Assembly (NCBI GenBank): GCA_009697105.1
Contig: SIAQ01000025.1
Location: forward strand, 1-48,946
Reading direction: 5' to 3'
Length of the DNA: 48,946 bases
Source: Gemmataceae bacterium
Lineage (GTDB): Bacteria; Planctomycetota; Planctomycetia; Gemmatales; Gemmataceae
Shown: piece after piece, positions 6,766-15,551 of the stretch
How positions within the stretch are numbered: position 1 is the first letter of the stretch
How the letters are laid out: every line of letters starts with the position of its first letter
The notes under the pieces: generated by a model
Told to the model about the DNA's origin: nothing
What the model saw: the letters and a program-made list of their open reading frames with translations, nothing else
Database searches by the model: none
Translations under genes and position numbers: made by a program

Positions 6766-8427
6766 ATGAAATTGTCGCTCCGATTCACGTTTAGTCTTCT
6801 GCTCACGATATTTGTTGCGCCCTACGTCGCCGCGCAGGACGCCGCCGACCTGATGAAGCTGTTGCCCAGCGATTTCGCCGTCACCGTCGTCGTGCACGAT
6901 CTCAAAAGCAATCACGCACGCTGGGAGAAATCGGAATGGTGGAAAGCCTTCCACGGCTCGATCGTCGGCAAGCGATTTACCGAATCCCCGGAGATGCAGC
7001 AGTTCCGTCGCTGGCAGGAGGATCTGAAAAAACATTTCCGGCTCGATTGGCCAACGCTCCGCGACGACATCCTGGGCGGCACCATCGTGCTGTCCTACTC
7101 CCCCGGCGATAAAACCAAGCCCGATTCCGAACGTGGCATCATTCTCGTTCGCGCCACGAAAATGGAATCGTTGTCGCGTCTCGTCGAACGCCTGAACGAA
7201 CTTCAAAAGCAAACCGGCGAGTTGAAATCACTCACGCCCCTGGAGCACGCCGGCGCGAAATATCATCGGCGATTGCAGGGCGGGAAGGCCCATTATTACG
7301 CCATATTCGACTCGTTGTTCGCGATCACGCCGAACGAGGATTCGCTGAAGGAAATGCTCGTTCGTCGGCGCGACGGAGATTTGAATTCACCGTGGATCAA
7401 GCGTTTTCGCCAAGCGGGCATCGAGGGGGCAATTGCGACGCTGTGCGTGAATCCGCGCAAAGTGGAACCGGACTTTGGGCCGGGCGTGAAAAAAACGGAT
7501 GAACTGCCGAGCTATTGGCGAGCGCTCGATGCGATTTTCGTGACGATGAATGTGAGCGATAACGCGGAGCTTCGTGTTTCGATTCAAGCGAAGACGGATG
7601 AGTTGCCGGCCTGGGCGCGTGGATCCTTCACGCACACGCTGGAGCGTTCGGAGTTGTGGGATCGCTTGCCCGAACGATCGCTGCTGACGTTCGCGGGGCA
7701 CACCGATTTCGTCGGAGCGGGCGATGCATTGCGTTTGCTATTGCCGGATAAGGATCGCGGAAAAATTAAGGAGAAGGTTCCTGGAATCGTATTCGACATG
7801 GTGAAGGAGATGCTGCCGAGCCTCGGCCCGGATTGGGGTGCATGCGTTCTGCCGGCGGGCAATGCCGATGAGTTGCCTCGGGGGCTTTTTGCCCTGCGTG
7901 TAAAGCCTGGATCGAAGAAGGCGCCTCTTGACGCGGATTTCATTCAGGCCATTCATCTGCTCGTGGCATTCAAGGTAGGAGAATACAACGCGGCCAATCC
8001 GAATTCCCCAATCGCCATCAGGTCGGCAATGCGAGGCAAGGTCGAAGTCAAGTATCTTGAGAACGCCAAGTTCCCGCGCGGATTTCAGCCGGCCTGGGCC
8101 TTGAAAGACGGCTACCTGCTGGCCGCTAACTCGCCCGAAACGATCGACGAATTCCGCAAGAGCGAGGGCAAAGCGATCGCCGGCAAGGACACGCCGATCC
8201 TGCGGCTTTCGACCGGCGAACTCGCCAAATTGCTCGATCAACGTCGCGGCCACGTCCTCGCCACGTTGGCGCGCCAACCCGACGGCGTGGAAGGAGACTC
8301 AAAACGGAACCTCGAAAACGTGATCTCGCTGTTCCAACTCTTCGATGCCTTCACACTTTCGCAGCACGGCTCCGCCGGGCAAACCAGCTGGATGCTCCGC
8401 CTGACGCCCGCGGCTGCGAAAAACTAA
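6766..8427 (+). CDS. Secreted protein of unknown function downstream of the sigma/anti-sigma pair
   Basis: 553 residues from ATG 6766; an upstream in-frame TTG is possible, but this start exposes the signal peptide (MKLSLRFTFSLLLTIFVAPY, cleavage near VAAQ-DA). The mature chain begins AADLMKLLPSDFAVTVVVHDL and contains DILGGTIVLSYSPG and repeated alpha/beta-like stretches (RGIILVRATKMESLSRLVERL; YYAIFDSLFAITPNEDSLKEM). It resembles planctomycetal exported proteins with a DUF3352-like layout, but I see no catalytic motif. It follows the sigma/anti-sigma pair on the same strand after 109 bp and is a plausible target of that sigma factor. Confidence 0.7.
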   Translation: MKLSLRFTFSLLLTIFVAPYVAAQDAADLMKLLPSDFAVTVVVHDLKSNHARWEKSEWWKAFHGSIVGKRFTESPEMQQFRRWQEDLKKHFRLDWPTLRDDILGGTIVLSYSPGDKTKPDSERGIILVRATKMESLSRLVERLNELQKQTGELKSLTPLEHAGAKYHRRLQGGKAHYYAIFDSLFAITPNEDSLKEMLVRRRDGDLNSPWIKRFRQAGIEGAIATLCVNPRKVEPDFGPGVKKTDELPSYWRALDAIFVTMNVSDNAELRVSIQAKTDELPAWARGSFTHTLERSELWDRLPERSLLTFAGHTDFVGAGDALRLLLPDKDRGKIKEKVPGIVFDMVKEMLPSLGPDWGACVLPAGNADELPRGLFALRVKPGSKKAPLDADFIQAIHLLVAFKVGEYNAANPNSPIAIRSAMRGKVEVKYLENAKFPRGFQPAWALKDGYLLAANSPETIDEFRKSEGKAIAGKDTPILRLSTGELAKLLDQRRGHVLATLARQPDGVEGDSKRNLENVISLFQLFDAFTLSQHGSAGQTSWMLRLTPAAAKN

Positions 8428-8436
8428 CCGGAATCA

Positions 8437-8612
8437 TCAACCACCGAGGCACAGAGAACACAGAGGAATGCAATCCGTATTGAATATCCCCTCAAAAAGC
8501 CCGTTCCCTGTTTAGCGCCCGCGTGATGCCTCGCACGGCGCGGGCGCCAAACGAAAAAAACGAATTCTGAGGTGCGCGTCTGTGTTGGTTTTCTCTGTGC
8601 CTCTGTGGTTCA
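8437..8612. repeat. Palindrome family F5 copy a, inside a 316-bp gap
   Basis: Left arm 8437-8468 and right arm 8579-8612 carry the family words ACCACAGAGGCACAGAG and CTCTGTGCCTCTGTGGTT with a few mismatches. The interior contains another hairpin at about 8516-8546 (GCCCGCGTGATGCC...GCGCGGGC). No gene is visible in 8428-8743. Confidence 0.88.
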
Positions 8613-8743
8613 AATTTTACTTTTCATTTCGGATTTTGCCAAAAAATGATGGCGTCGCGCGGGCGAATCATGGTAAGATGAACAACCGGCGGCGAACGGG
8701 TGCCGTTCGCAGATCGCGAATCAACTCTTTTGAGACGATTGCC

Positions 8744-10930
8744 ATGCAAAGTACGCAACTGGCTTGTCCGCATTGTGGTTCGACGCTGAACTTCGGCACG
8801 GAGATCGTGACCGGGAGTTCCGTTGAGTGCTTGATTTGTATGCAATCATTCACGGCGAACCGCGTGCCAAGACCGACGCCCGCGGTGCCAAGCATTGACG
8901 CCAACGATTCACCGACGCTGTCCGATACGATCACCGACGTGTTGCCGAAAGTTTCCGCGCCGGCGAAGGCGGCGCCCAAGTCGAGACCGGCGCCGGTCGG
9001 CATCATGGAAAAGCCGACACCAAGGCCGACGAAATCCGAACCAAAGAAAGTCGACGAATCCACGCCGCTAGCGTTGCGAAGACCGAAGCAGAACGCCGGC
9101 GCGGGGACGACGAGCATCGTCGCTCTCATCGGAGGTGCGGCATTGTTGCTGATGGTCCTGACGGCAGGAATCGGCCTGGCGGTGTGGAAAGCGAAATCAT
9201 CTACGAAGGGCGCTGGAGCAGACGATCCGCCCGCGATCGCAGCATTCGATAAGCCGAACAATGGGATTGCCAAGAACGATGTCAAGTCAATCGATGATGG
9301 AAAAAAAACGGGCGGGCCATCCAGTACAAACCCGACACCGAGCAGCGGCGGTGCGAACAAGCCGCCCATCAAGAACATTTCAGACGACGGCGACGAGAAG
9401 TCTCTGCTCCAACGGAAAAACCAAAAAAGTGCCGGCGCGGAGCCGGATTTTGACTTGCGCCTTGGAAAATTCGATGTCGCCAAGAACACTCCGGTCGGGC
9501 TGAATCAGCAACGCATCAACGAAGCCATCGACAAGGGCGTTGGTTACCTCAGGCAAACGCAGAAGCCCGACGGGACCTGGGCCGACGGTCACGGCGTCGG
9601 CCACGCGGCGATCGGCGGCTTGACGCTTCTCGAATGCGGCGTGCCCGCCAACGACTTTTGCGTGCAACGCTCAGCCTTTTACGTGCGAACCAATGTCTTG
9701 AAGCTTGCGTCCACCTATGAGCTTTCGCTGGCCATCCTGTTCCTTGACCGACTGGGCGACATTCGCGATCGCCCGACGATCCAGGGTATGGGCCTGCGTT
9801 TGCTTGCGGGCCAAAAGGACAGCGGCGGTTGGAATTACTCGTGCCCCCTGCTCGATACTCCCGAGATGTATCAACTGTGGGCGTTCTTACAGACGAACCG
9901 CCAGCCGGACTTGCTCAACCCGCTTCAGGGCCAAATTAACCTGCCGGCGGGAATCGTAACCGATCCGAAGTTGGTGAACCCGCTGACAAGCGATCCGGCC
10001 AAGCTCAACGACCCATTCACGGCCCTTAATGCGATGATGCTGACCAAGGGCATCGACGGCGGCAAGAACCCGAATCCCGGCGCCGGCAATCCCGGCGGCG
10101 GCACGAATCCACAGAATCCGCCGACGCCGATGCCTAAACCCGATCCCGTTCCCAAGAAAAAAGGCCCGCCCGCCAAACTGCCGTTCCAACCTGTAATTCA
10201 GCAAGCCTGGCTCAAACCGACCTTGCAAAATCTGCCCGTCGTGCTGAATCAAGGCAGGGGCAAGGGGCAGCAGAAAGTCGGGCGTGAAGACGGCGATAAT
10301 TCCAACACGCAATTCGCCATTCTCGCGCTCTGGGCCGCCCGACGACATGGCGTGCCCACGGAACAAGGCATTCTCGCCGCCTATCAACGCTTCGTCACCT
10401 CGCAGAACAACGACGGCGGCTGGGGCTACCACGTAAACGGCGGCACCGCGCCCAGCATGACCTGTGTCGGTTTGCTTGGCAATGGCATGGGCCATGGCAC
10501 CGCGCCGGACATCGTGCGCCTGGATACCACCAACCTCAAAAACTCCATCGTCAAGCCCGCCCTTGACGATGTACGAATCCAGAACGGCTTGAAGGCGCTC
10601 TCCAAGTTCGTCGGCCAACCATCGTTTGACGACAAGAAGACGAACTTCCCGATGGAGAACCTCTACTTCCTCTGGTCTGTCGAACGCGTGGCAATGCTGT
10701 ACGATCTCAAAGCCATCAACGGCAAAGACTGGTACGGCTGGGGCGCCCAAATCCTCGTACACAACCAACAACCGACCGGGGTTTGGGGGGTGGGCGGCCA
10801 CTACCACGGCGCGAATCCGCCCCTCAATACTTGCTTCGCGCTCCTCTTCCTCAAACGCTCCAACCTCGTGCAAGACCTCACCGACAACCTGCGCCTCTAC
10901 AGCGGCATCCGCAACCCTGACGCCCCGTGA
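8744..10930 (+). CDS. Zinc-ribbon / single-TM / prenyltransferase-like alpha-toroid protein
   Basis: 728 residues from ATG 8744; an earlier ATG at 8678 is also in frame, but the zinc ribbon begins only here. Domains: a four-Cys ribbon at the N-terminus (LACPHCGSTLNF, then VECLICMQSF); a Pro/Lys-rich linker; one membrane helix (IVALIGGAALLLMVLTAGIG); a second low-complexity linker; then two halves of an alpha/alpha toroid related to squalene cyclases and prenyltransferases, marked by YLRQTQKPDGTWAD, LRLLAGQKDSGGWNY and FVTSQNNDGGWGYH (QxxDGxW/QxxGGW repeats). The two halves are split by an insert rich in Gly, Asn and Pro (about 440-500). No DXDD cyclase motif is apparent, so enzymatic terpene chemistry is unlikely. 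A related shorter protein is encoded at 29297. Confidence 0.82.
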   Translation: MQSTQLACPHCGSTLNFGTEIVTGSSVECLICMQSFTANRVPRPTPAVPSIDANDSPTLSDTITDVLPKVSAPAKAAPKSRPAPVGIMEKPTPRPTKSEPKKVDESTPLALRRPKQNAGAGTTSIVALIGGAALLLMVLTAGIGLAVWKAKSSTKGAGADDPPAIAAFDKPNNGIAKNDVKSIDDGKKTGGPSSTNPTPSSGGANKPPIKNISDDGDEKSLLQRKNQKSAGAEPDFDLRLGKFDVAKNTPVGLNQQRINEAIDKGVGYLRQTQKPDGTWADGHGVGHAAIGGLTLLECGVPANDFCVQRSAFYVRTNVLKLASTYELSLAILFLDRLGDIRDRPTIQGMGLRLLAGQKDSGGWNYSCPLLDTPEMYQLWAFLQTNRQPDLLNPLQGQINLPAGIVTDPKLVNPLTSDPAKLNDPFTALNAMMLTKGIDGGKNPNPGAGNPGGGTNPQNPPTPMPKPDPVPKKKGPPAKLPFQPVIQQAWLKPTLQNLPVVLNQGRGKGQQKVGREDGDNSNTQFAILALWAARRHGVPTEQGILAAYQRFVTSQNNDGGWGYHVNGGTAPSMTCVGLLGNGMGHGTAPDIVRLDTTNLKNSIVKPALDDVRIQNGLKALSKFVGQPSFDDKKTNFPMENLYFLWSVERVAMLYDLKAINGKDWYGWGAQILVHNQQPTGVWGVGGHYHGANPPLNTCFALLFLKRSNLVQDLTDNLRLYSGIRNPDAP

Positions 10931-10948
10931 GGAAAATCCGGAAAATAC

Positions 10949-11016
10949 AAGCCCAAGGGTGAGGTACTCCGAACCCTTGGGATCCCAGACGTTCGGAGTA
11001 CCTTACGTCTGGGCTT
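10949..11016. repeat. Palindrome family F15
   Basis: Arms 10949-10974 and 10991-11016. The inner 12 bp are perfect (GGTACTCCGAAC / GTTCGGAGTACC) and the outer part is degenerate (AAGCCCAAGGGTGA versus AAGCCCAGACGTAA). It fills the gap before the epimerase-like gene and has no U-tract. Confidence 0.85.
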
Positions 11017-11040
11017 ACGTCCTTGTTTCGGATTTACAAC

Positions 11041-11886
11041 ATGAAGCCCTGCATCTCTCAAGCGACTACCATGTCTCGGACTTTCGCCGAGGATATCGCC
11101 AATTGCGCCGACGCCGGTTGCAACGCCGTTGAAGTTTGGCTGACCAAACTCGAACAGCACCTCGAAATCGAATCGGTCGCGGCTACCCAACGACTCCTCG
11201 CCGACCGCAAAATTCATCTGGCGGCAGCGGCGTATCAAGGCGGGTTGCTCCTGTCTCAGGGCGAGGCACGCAAGGCGCATTTCGATCACTTTCGCCGACG
11301 GCTGGATTTGTGTCAGCAGTTCGGCATCAAGACGATGCTCGTCGTCGCTGATTTCGTCGATAAGGTGGACGCGACAAGTTTGGATCGGGCTATCGTCTCA
11401 CTAGCCCAGGCGGGGCAGTGGGCTGCCGGCTTCGATGTCACGCTCGCTCTTGAATTCCGCGCGAAGAACACGTTCTGCGCCAGTCTCGATACCGCCGTCG
11501 CCCTGGTCTCGCAGTGTGGCGAGGTGAACGTCGGCGTGAATCTCGACATCTTCCACTACTACACCGGACCGAGCAAGTTCGACGACCTCGGCCTGCTCAC
11601 GCCCAACCGCCTGGCTCATGTGCAGATCGCCGACATCGCCGGCGTGACCCGCGAACTGGCGACCGACGCCGACCGCATCCTACCAGGCGATGGCGATATC
11701 CCGTTGACGCCGATCCTGGATGTGCTGCGGCGCATTGGTTACATGGGATATATTTGCGTGGAATTAATGAATCCCATACTCTGGCAGGCGAACTCCAAGC
11801 AGGTCGCGGAAATCGCCTGGACATCTTTACGCAAATTGCTGGGTGAAGCGGTTGCGCCAGATGCGCGGCATGTCGAACGTTCCTGA
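11041..11886 (+). CDS. Sugar phosphate isomerase/epimerase-like TIM-barrel protein
   Basis: 281 residues from ATG 11041. It shows the AP-endonuclease-2 fold typical of xylose-isomerase-like enzymes: CADAGCNAVEVWLTKLE near the N-terminus, CQQFGIKTMLVVAD, LALEFRAKN (metal-ligand Glu), VNVGVNLDIFHYYTGPS (Asp/His ligands), HVQIADIAG (His), GDGDIPLTPILDVLRRIGY and YICVELMN (terminal Glu). No leader peptide, so cytoplasmic. Likely isomerises or epimerises a ketose or a keto-inositol-like sugar; the substrate is not deducible. A Tat-exported relative lies at 38042. Confidence 0.88.
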   Translation: MKPCISQATTMSRTFAEDIANCADAGCNAVEVWLTKLEQHLEIESVAATQRLLADRKIHLAAAAYQGGLLLSQGEARKAHFDHFRRRLDLCQQFGIKTMLVVADFVDKVDATSLDRAIVSLAQAGQWAAGFDVTLALEFRAKNTFCASLDTAVALVSQCGEVNVGVNLDIFHYYTGPSKFDDLGLLTPNRLAHVQIADIAGVTRELATDADRILPGDGDIPLTPILDVLRRIGYMGYICVELMNPILWQANSKQVAEIAWTSLRKLLGEAVAPDARHVERS

Positions 11887-12118
11887 TGTGTCGATTATTC
11901 GAGTTGAACCGGATTCATTCCATTCGATTTTCACTTGGCGACTCAAGTTTTTGGTGAAATCGGCGATTAAAGAATTTATGATTATTTAAGGAGTTAATTA
12001 AACGACGGCGCGATTTTGTCGAATGCGTCAACCGGCTTCCAATTGCGAGCTCGCAAAATGCGACGGCTCGCGCAGCACCATCGCTGAATTCAACCAATCG
12101 AATCGGAGGAGAGGCGAA

Positions 12119-12979
12119 ATGCGATTACTTTACGGTGTTATTTTCTGCGTGGCGATTGTTGGGCTTACGAACGCCACGGCGTTCGCGCAAAACAAGCGTG
12201 TGGAGGGCAAATCGCTGGAGTTACAGCGCTCGCCGCGCGAAGGCCAACAAATCGTAGTCACCTTTCCGACGCAATCGTTCAAGCCTCTGGACGGCCATCG
12301 CGTCGTATTCGTCGTCAACGGCGTTGCCAATGGGACGGCGGCGACGGACACGTTGCTCGCTTTGAACGGCGAATACGGCTTGGGATTGAAACTCCGCACC
12401 GTGAACTGGTGCCGACACGATTCGATTCGCTTGGATCTAGTCGATCACGAGGCGCAGCTGAACGCCGCTGCCCGCATCGTCACTGAGGTGACGATGATTC
12501 GGCGGGATGCGCCGAATGCGAAGATCTACTTCGTTGCTCACAGTGCGGGCACGCTCGCCGTGCTTGCCGCCGCGGAGATGCTGCCGCCGAATAGCGTCGA
12601 TCGCATCATCCTTATCGCGAGCACCGTTTCATGCTCGTATGATCTTACCACGGCACTACGGGCCTCGCGGCACGGTATCGATAATTTCTACAGCTTCGAT
12701 GACCGTGTGGTCAATTGGGCGGTCGAGAGCGTCGGCACATCCGACGGTCTGCGTGGTCAGGCTGCGGGCCGCGTCGGCTTCCGTCTGCCGCACGCGAGCA
12801 AGCACGATGTCGCGGCTCTTCGCCAGCATGCTTGGGCCATGGAATTGGAAGGCCTGGGCGGGCACTTTGCCTGGACGCGATCGGGGAACATGAAGCGGTG
12901 CATCGTGCCGTTGTTGTTCCATAATGAAAATCCCCCGGCCGTGATCACCGAGCCGATCAAAGGCCCGGCGAAAAAATAA
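12119..12979 (+). CDS. Secreted alpha/beta-hydrolase-like protein
   Basis: 286 residues from ATG 12119, preceded by a strong ribosome site (GGAGGAGAGG). Signal peptide MRLLYGVIFCVAIVGLTNAT, cleavage near AFAQ-NK. The core HRVVFVVNGVANGTAATDTL and IYFVAHSAGTLAVLAAAEM matches an alpha/beta hydrolase, with the nucleophile elbow AHSAG in place of the common GHSMG. DRIILIASTVS follows, with SFDDRVVNW and GGHFAW as candidate acid and His regions. The catalytic Ser looks present; the acid is not certain. Substrate unknown; extracytoplasmic esterase or lipase is the simplest guess. Confidence 0.8.
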   Translation: MRLLYGVIFCVAIVGLTNATAFAQNKRVEGKSLELQRSPREGQQIVVTFPTQSFKPLDGHRVVFVVNGVANGTAATDTLLALNGEYGLGLKLRTVNWCRHDSIRLDLVDHEAQLNAAARIVTEVTMIRRDAPNAKIYFVAHSAGTLAVLAAAEMLPPNSVDRIILIASTVSCSYDLTTALRASRHGIDNFYSFDDRVVNWAVESVGTSDGLRGQAAGRVGFRLPHASKHDVAALRQHAWAMELEGLGGHFAWTRSGNMKRCIVPLLFHNENPPAVITEPIKGPAKK

Positions 12980-13017
12980 GTCGCGGATCAGACGCGACAG
13001 CACTTGTCAAGAAACAA

Positions 13018-13100
13018 ACCACGGAGTGCACGAACATTACAGACAGGTGAAATCTCCTAAACAGGATTTCCCGTCCACGTAATTCGTGCTATCCGTGGTT
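13018..13100. repeat. Palindrome family F7 copy a
   Basis: Left arm 13018-13040 (AACCACGGAGTGCACGAAC) and right arm 13081-13100 (AATTCGTGCTATCCGTGGTT). The preceding word GACAGCACTTG also precedes the F7 copy near 35501, so the element extends beyond the stem. Confidence 0.8.
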
Positions 13101-13139
13101 AAGTGTTTCTATAAAAATGCCGTCCGCCACCCCCGGGTC

Positions 13140-13333
13140 ACGTCAAAACAATGTTGACGCCTCCGACACAAGTCCGCGTTTACCGTAGTTATCACGTTTC
13201 ACGTTATATGTTTGCACTGAATACACGAACAAGAACGCAATTTCCAAGGCTTGTCCTACACTATCACAGCCTCGGAGCGTGATGGCTACTCTGGTCGTCG
13301 TCGGCTATCGTCGATTACGTCAAAACAATGTTG
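13140..13333. repeat. Insert of 160 bp bracketed by a perfect 17-bp direct repeat
   Basis: ACGTCAAAACAATGTTG occurs at 13140-13156 and again at 13317-13333. Between them lie TGACGCCTCCGACACAAGT (13155-13173, the F1 outer-arm word) and a degenerate F8 palindrome (TACCGTAGTTATCACG from 13181; CGGAGCGTGATGGCTAC near 13274-13290). This has the form of an insertion with a target-site duplication, or of a tandem duplication that has since diverged. Confidence 0.75.
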
Positions 13334-13359
13334 CGGTGGCACTCCTTATCGCGTATAAA
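13331..13359 (+). promoter_or_regulatory. Sigma-70-type promoter for the DUF1501 gene
   Basis: TTGCGG (13331-13336), a 17-bp spacer, then TATAAA (13354-13359). Transcription would start near 13366, giving a leader of about 37 nt to ATG 13403. The -35 box begins inside the right copy of the 17-bp direct repeat. Confidence 0.55.
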
Positions 13360-13402
13360 ATAAGTGGATCGATCTCCGTTCATAGCTTATGGGGGCCATG
13401 CC

Positions 13403-14788
13403 ATGTTGCGAATCGATGACGGGTCGGCGCGTCTTTGCGACAGCGTTACGCGGCGAGAATGGATGCGGATCGGCGGACTCGGCCTCGCGGGGTTGACGCT
13501 GCCGACGCTACTTTCTTCTCGCTCGCTTGCCAATACCGGATCGGGTGGACGCGCGAAATCGTGCATCGTCATGTGCTTTCTCGGCGGCCCGCCTCAGCAA
13601 GAAACCTGGGATCCCAAACCCAACTCTCCCGCCGAAGCTCGCGGCGACCTGAACCCGATCGCGACAAACGTGCCCGGCATCGTCGTCGGCGAGTTGATGC
13701 CTCGCACTGCCCAGCATCTCGACAAGATCAGCGTGCTTCGCGCGATGGTGACGAACGACAACGCCCATTCGTCGAGCGGATACTACATGACAACCGGTAG
13801 GCCGCACGCGCCGGTCGGCGCCGAGAACGCCAAGCCCGGCAAGCCCAACGATTGGCCCTGCCTCGGCGCGCTGGTGAAGCGCGTGATACCAGCGACTCAT
13901 GGCCTGCCTTCCGTGATTACGCTGCCCGAACAGTCGGCGAACGACGGCAACCTGACCTGGCCTGGCCAAGACGCCGGCTTCCTCGGCCGTACCGCCGACC
14001 CCTGGCTGCTCAGCTGCGATCCGTCGCTCGCCGGCTTTCAAATCGATGGCATGGCCCTGCCCGCCGATGTCAACAGCATGCGTTTCGATGGCCGTCGCCA
14101 GCTGCTTGGCCAAGTCAACGATCGGCTCGACAACCTTGGCCGCGCTGGTAATGCCGGCATCTTCAACGCCCAACAGCAGCAGGCTATCGATTTGATCTCA
14201 GGCTCACGCGCACGCAGGGCGTTCCATCTTCACGAAGAAACGTCAGCCGTGCGCGATCGTTATGGCCGACGCAAGTTCGGCCAAAGCCTGCTGCTCGCGC
14301 GGCGCCTGGTCGAATCCGGCGTCTCGCTCGTGCGCGTCAACTGGTCGCGCGTGCCTGGTGCATTGAACAACGGCCATTGGGATACGCATTCGCAGAACTC
14401 GAACGCGCTGAAGCAGCTGATGCCGATCATGGATCAGGCTTATTCCTCGCTGCTTGAAGATTTGTCGCAGCGCGGCTTGCTCGATGAAACGCTCGTCGTT
14501 TGGATGGCGGAGTTCGGCAGAACGCCAAGGCTGAACGGTTCCGGCGGACGCGATCACTGGGGTCGGGTGTTCTCGGTGGCGTTGGCGGGCGGCGGAATTC
14601 GCGGCGGCGTCGTGCACGGCGTGTCGGACAGCATCGCCGCCTATCCGCGCGATGGTCGTGTGCTACCCGAAGATCTGCTGGCCACCATCTTCCACTGCCT
14701 CGGCATCCAACATGACAGCGAGTACAGCGATGCCCAAGGCCGACCGCTACCGCTGACCCGCGGCGATATCATTCGGCAGATCGTGTAA
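13403..14788 (+). CDS. DUF1501 protein with Tat-like leader
   Basis: 461 residues from ATG 13403. The N-terminus carries TRREWMRIGGLGLAGLTLP, a Tat-like signal, so the protein is probably exported folded. Mature hallmarks of DUF1501 (alkaline-phosphatase/sulfatase-like fold): KSCIVMCFLGGPPQQETWDP, ELMPRTAQHLDKISVLRAM, VTNDNAHSSSGYYMTTG, NNGHWDTHSQN, VVWMAEFGRTPRLNGSGGRD, HWGRVFSVALAGGG and the C-terminal LTRGDIIRQIV. DUF1501 genes in this phylum usually sit beside a DUF1549/DUF1553 partner; none is visible here. Function is unknown, with proposals centred on phosphate- or sulfate-ester chemistry. Confidence 0.93.
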   Translation: MLRIDDGSARLCDSVTRREWMRIGGLGLAGLTLPTLLSSRSLANTGSGGRAKSCIVMCFLGGPPQQETWDPKPNSPAEARGDLNPIATNVPGIVVGELMPRTAQHLDKISVLRAMVTNDNAHSSSGYYMTTGRPHAPVGAENAKPGKPNDWPCLGALVKRVIPATHGLPSVITLPEQSANDGNLTWPGQDAGFLGRTADPWLLSCDPSLAGFQIDGMALPADVNSMRFDGRRQLLGQVNDRLDNLGRAGNAGIFNAQQQQAIDLISGSRARRAFHLHEETSAVRDRYGRRKFGQSLLLARRLVESGVSLVRVNWSRVPGALNNGHWDTHSQNSNALKQLMPIMDQAYSSLLEDLSQRGLLDETLVVWMAEFGRTPRLNGSGGRDHWGRVFSVALAGGGIRGGVVHGVSDSIAAYPRDGRVLPEDLLATIFHCLGIQHDSEYSDAQGRPLPLTRGDIIRQIV

Positions 14789-14803
14789 TCGCGATGCTCC
14801 AGG

Positions 14804-14853
14804 GTTGGAAGCGTGAGCGGCGGTCAAGACACACCGTCGCTCACGCTTCCGGC
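14804..14853. repeat. Palindrome family F1 copy b, overlapping the end of a gene
   Basis: Arms 14804-14824 (GTTGGAAGCGTGAGCGG) and 14833-14853 pair with three mismatches, most of them wobble-compatible. The right arm encodes the last residues and the TGA stop of the minus-strand gene ending at 14841. The F1 outer arms seen at 2352 and 48339 are absent. Confidence 0.85.
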
Positions 14854-15356
14854 TCCGGCGTTCGTCGCGATTGTCGCATGCGCGATACGAGCAACAGCGT
14901 ACCGCTTGCCCCGCCGATGAACGCCAGGCCCAGACCTATGCGTGCCCACGGCGTGCGTGTCTGTTCGTCGCGTGTTTCAACGCTTGAATTTTCAGAAGGC
15001 GTCGGCACTTCGTTCGCACTCGGCGGAACATCGCTCTTCGTTTCCATGAGCGGCACGGTCAATTTTTTCTTGAGCCGATGGCCCGCGCCGGCATCGAGAT
15101 GCACGACATACGTGCCCGGTTTCGGCGCTGGGAACGTCCATAGTCCCTTCGCATCGGTCATACCCTCGGCTACGGTCGTCCCATCGTCATCGACGACTTT
15201 CACTTTCGCGGTGTAGGCCGGCGTGTCGTCCTCGTAGAATGCCTCGATTTCAATGTGATTCTCTCGTGCGGCGAAGGCGATGAAAACCCGATGCGCCAAC
15301 GCCGGGGCCGCGAAAACAGAAAGAAATGCGAGTGCCAGCAGACTGCTACGGACCAT
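14841..15356 (-). CDS. Exported protein with carboxypeptidase-regulatory-like (Ig-fold) domain and C-terminal TM
   Basis: 171 residues from ATG 15356. Signal peptide MVRSSLLALAFLSVFAAPAL, cleavage near ALA-HR. The mature N-terminus HRVFIAFAARENHIEIEAFY with VKVVDDDGTTVAEGMTDAKG and LWTFPAPKPGTYVVHLDAGAGH is typical of carboxypeptidase-regulatory-like or DUF4198-like beta-sandwich domains often found with metal-uptake systems. A Pro/Ser/Glu linker leads to a membrane helix (WARIGLGLAFIGGASGTLLLV) and a short basic tail. The final PEPEA and the stop lie inside repeat F1b, so the natural C-terminus may have been changed by the repeat. No transporter is adjacent. Confidence 0.75.
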   Translation of the reverse strand: MVRSSLLALAFLSVFAAPALAHRVFIAFAARENHIEIEAFYEDDTPAYTAKVKVVDDDGTTVAEGMTDAKGLWTFPAPKPGTYVVHLDAGAGHRLKKKLTVPLMETKSDVPPSANEVPTPSENSSVETRDEQTRTPWARIGLGLAFIGGASGTLLLVSRMRQSRRTPEPEA

Positions 15357-15447
15357 GGGAATATCCTGGCGTATGAGGAATGCTACCATCGTATTACGGC
15401 TCGAATGAGGCGTTAGCAATGGGCTTTAGGTGACGAAATTCGGTTTC

Positions 15448-15501
15448 TGCTTGCGGCTCAGTGTTCGGTCTATGCCCCGCGAGCGCTAAGCCGTAAGCGG
15501 A
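15448..15501. repeat. Palindrome family F4, degenerate copy a
   Basis: TGCTTGCGGCTCAGTGTTCG (15448-15467) pairs imperfectly with CGAGCGCTAAGCCGTAAGCG (15480-15499). It sits between divergently transcribed genes. Better copies lie at 33025 and, in part, 39051. Confidence 0.7.
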
Positions 15502-15551
15502 ATGAAGGGCCTCAATTTGGAAAGCTGGGCAAAATACTCCTGAGATTTTTC

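Larger units (their letters stand above)
12980..13402. other. Gap of 423 bp with repeats and a promoter ahead of the DUF1501 gene
   Basis: No gene is seen. From left to right it holds a family F7 palindrome (13018-13100), a 17-bp direct repeat (13140-13156) opening an insert that begins with an F1-type outer-arm word (13155-13173) and contains a degenerate F8 palindrome, the second 17-bp repeat (13317-13333), and a sigma-70-type promoter (13331-13359). Confidence 0.8.

Noticed and set aside
8744-10930. Calling the toroid proteins squalene/hopene cyclases
   Set aside because: The DXDD catalytic motif is not visible in either protein, and the larger one has a zinc ribbon and membrane helix.
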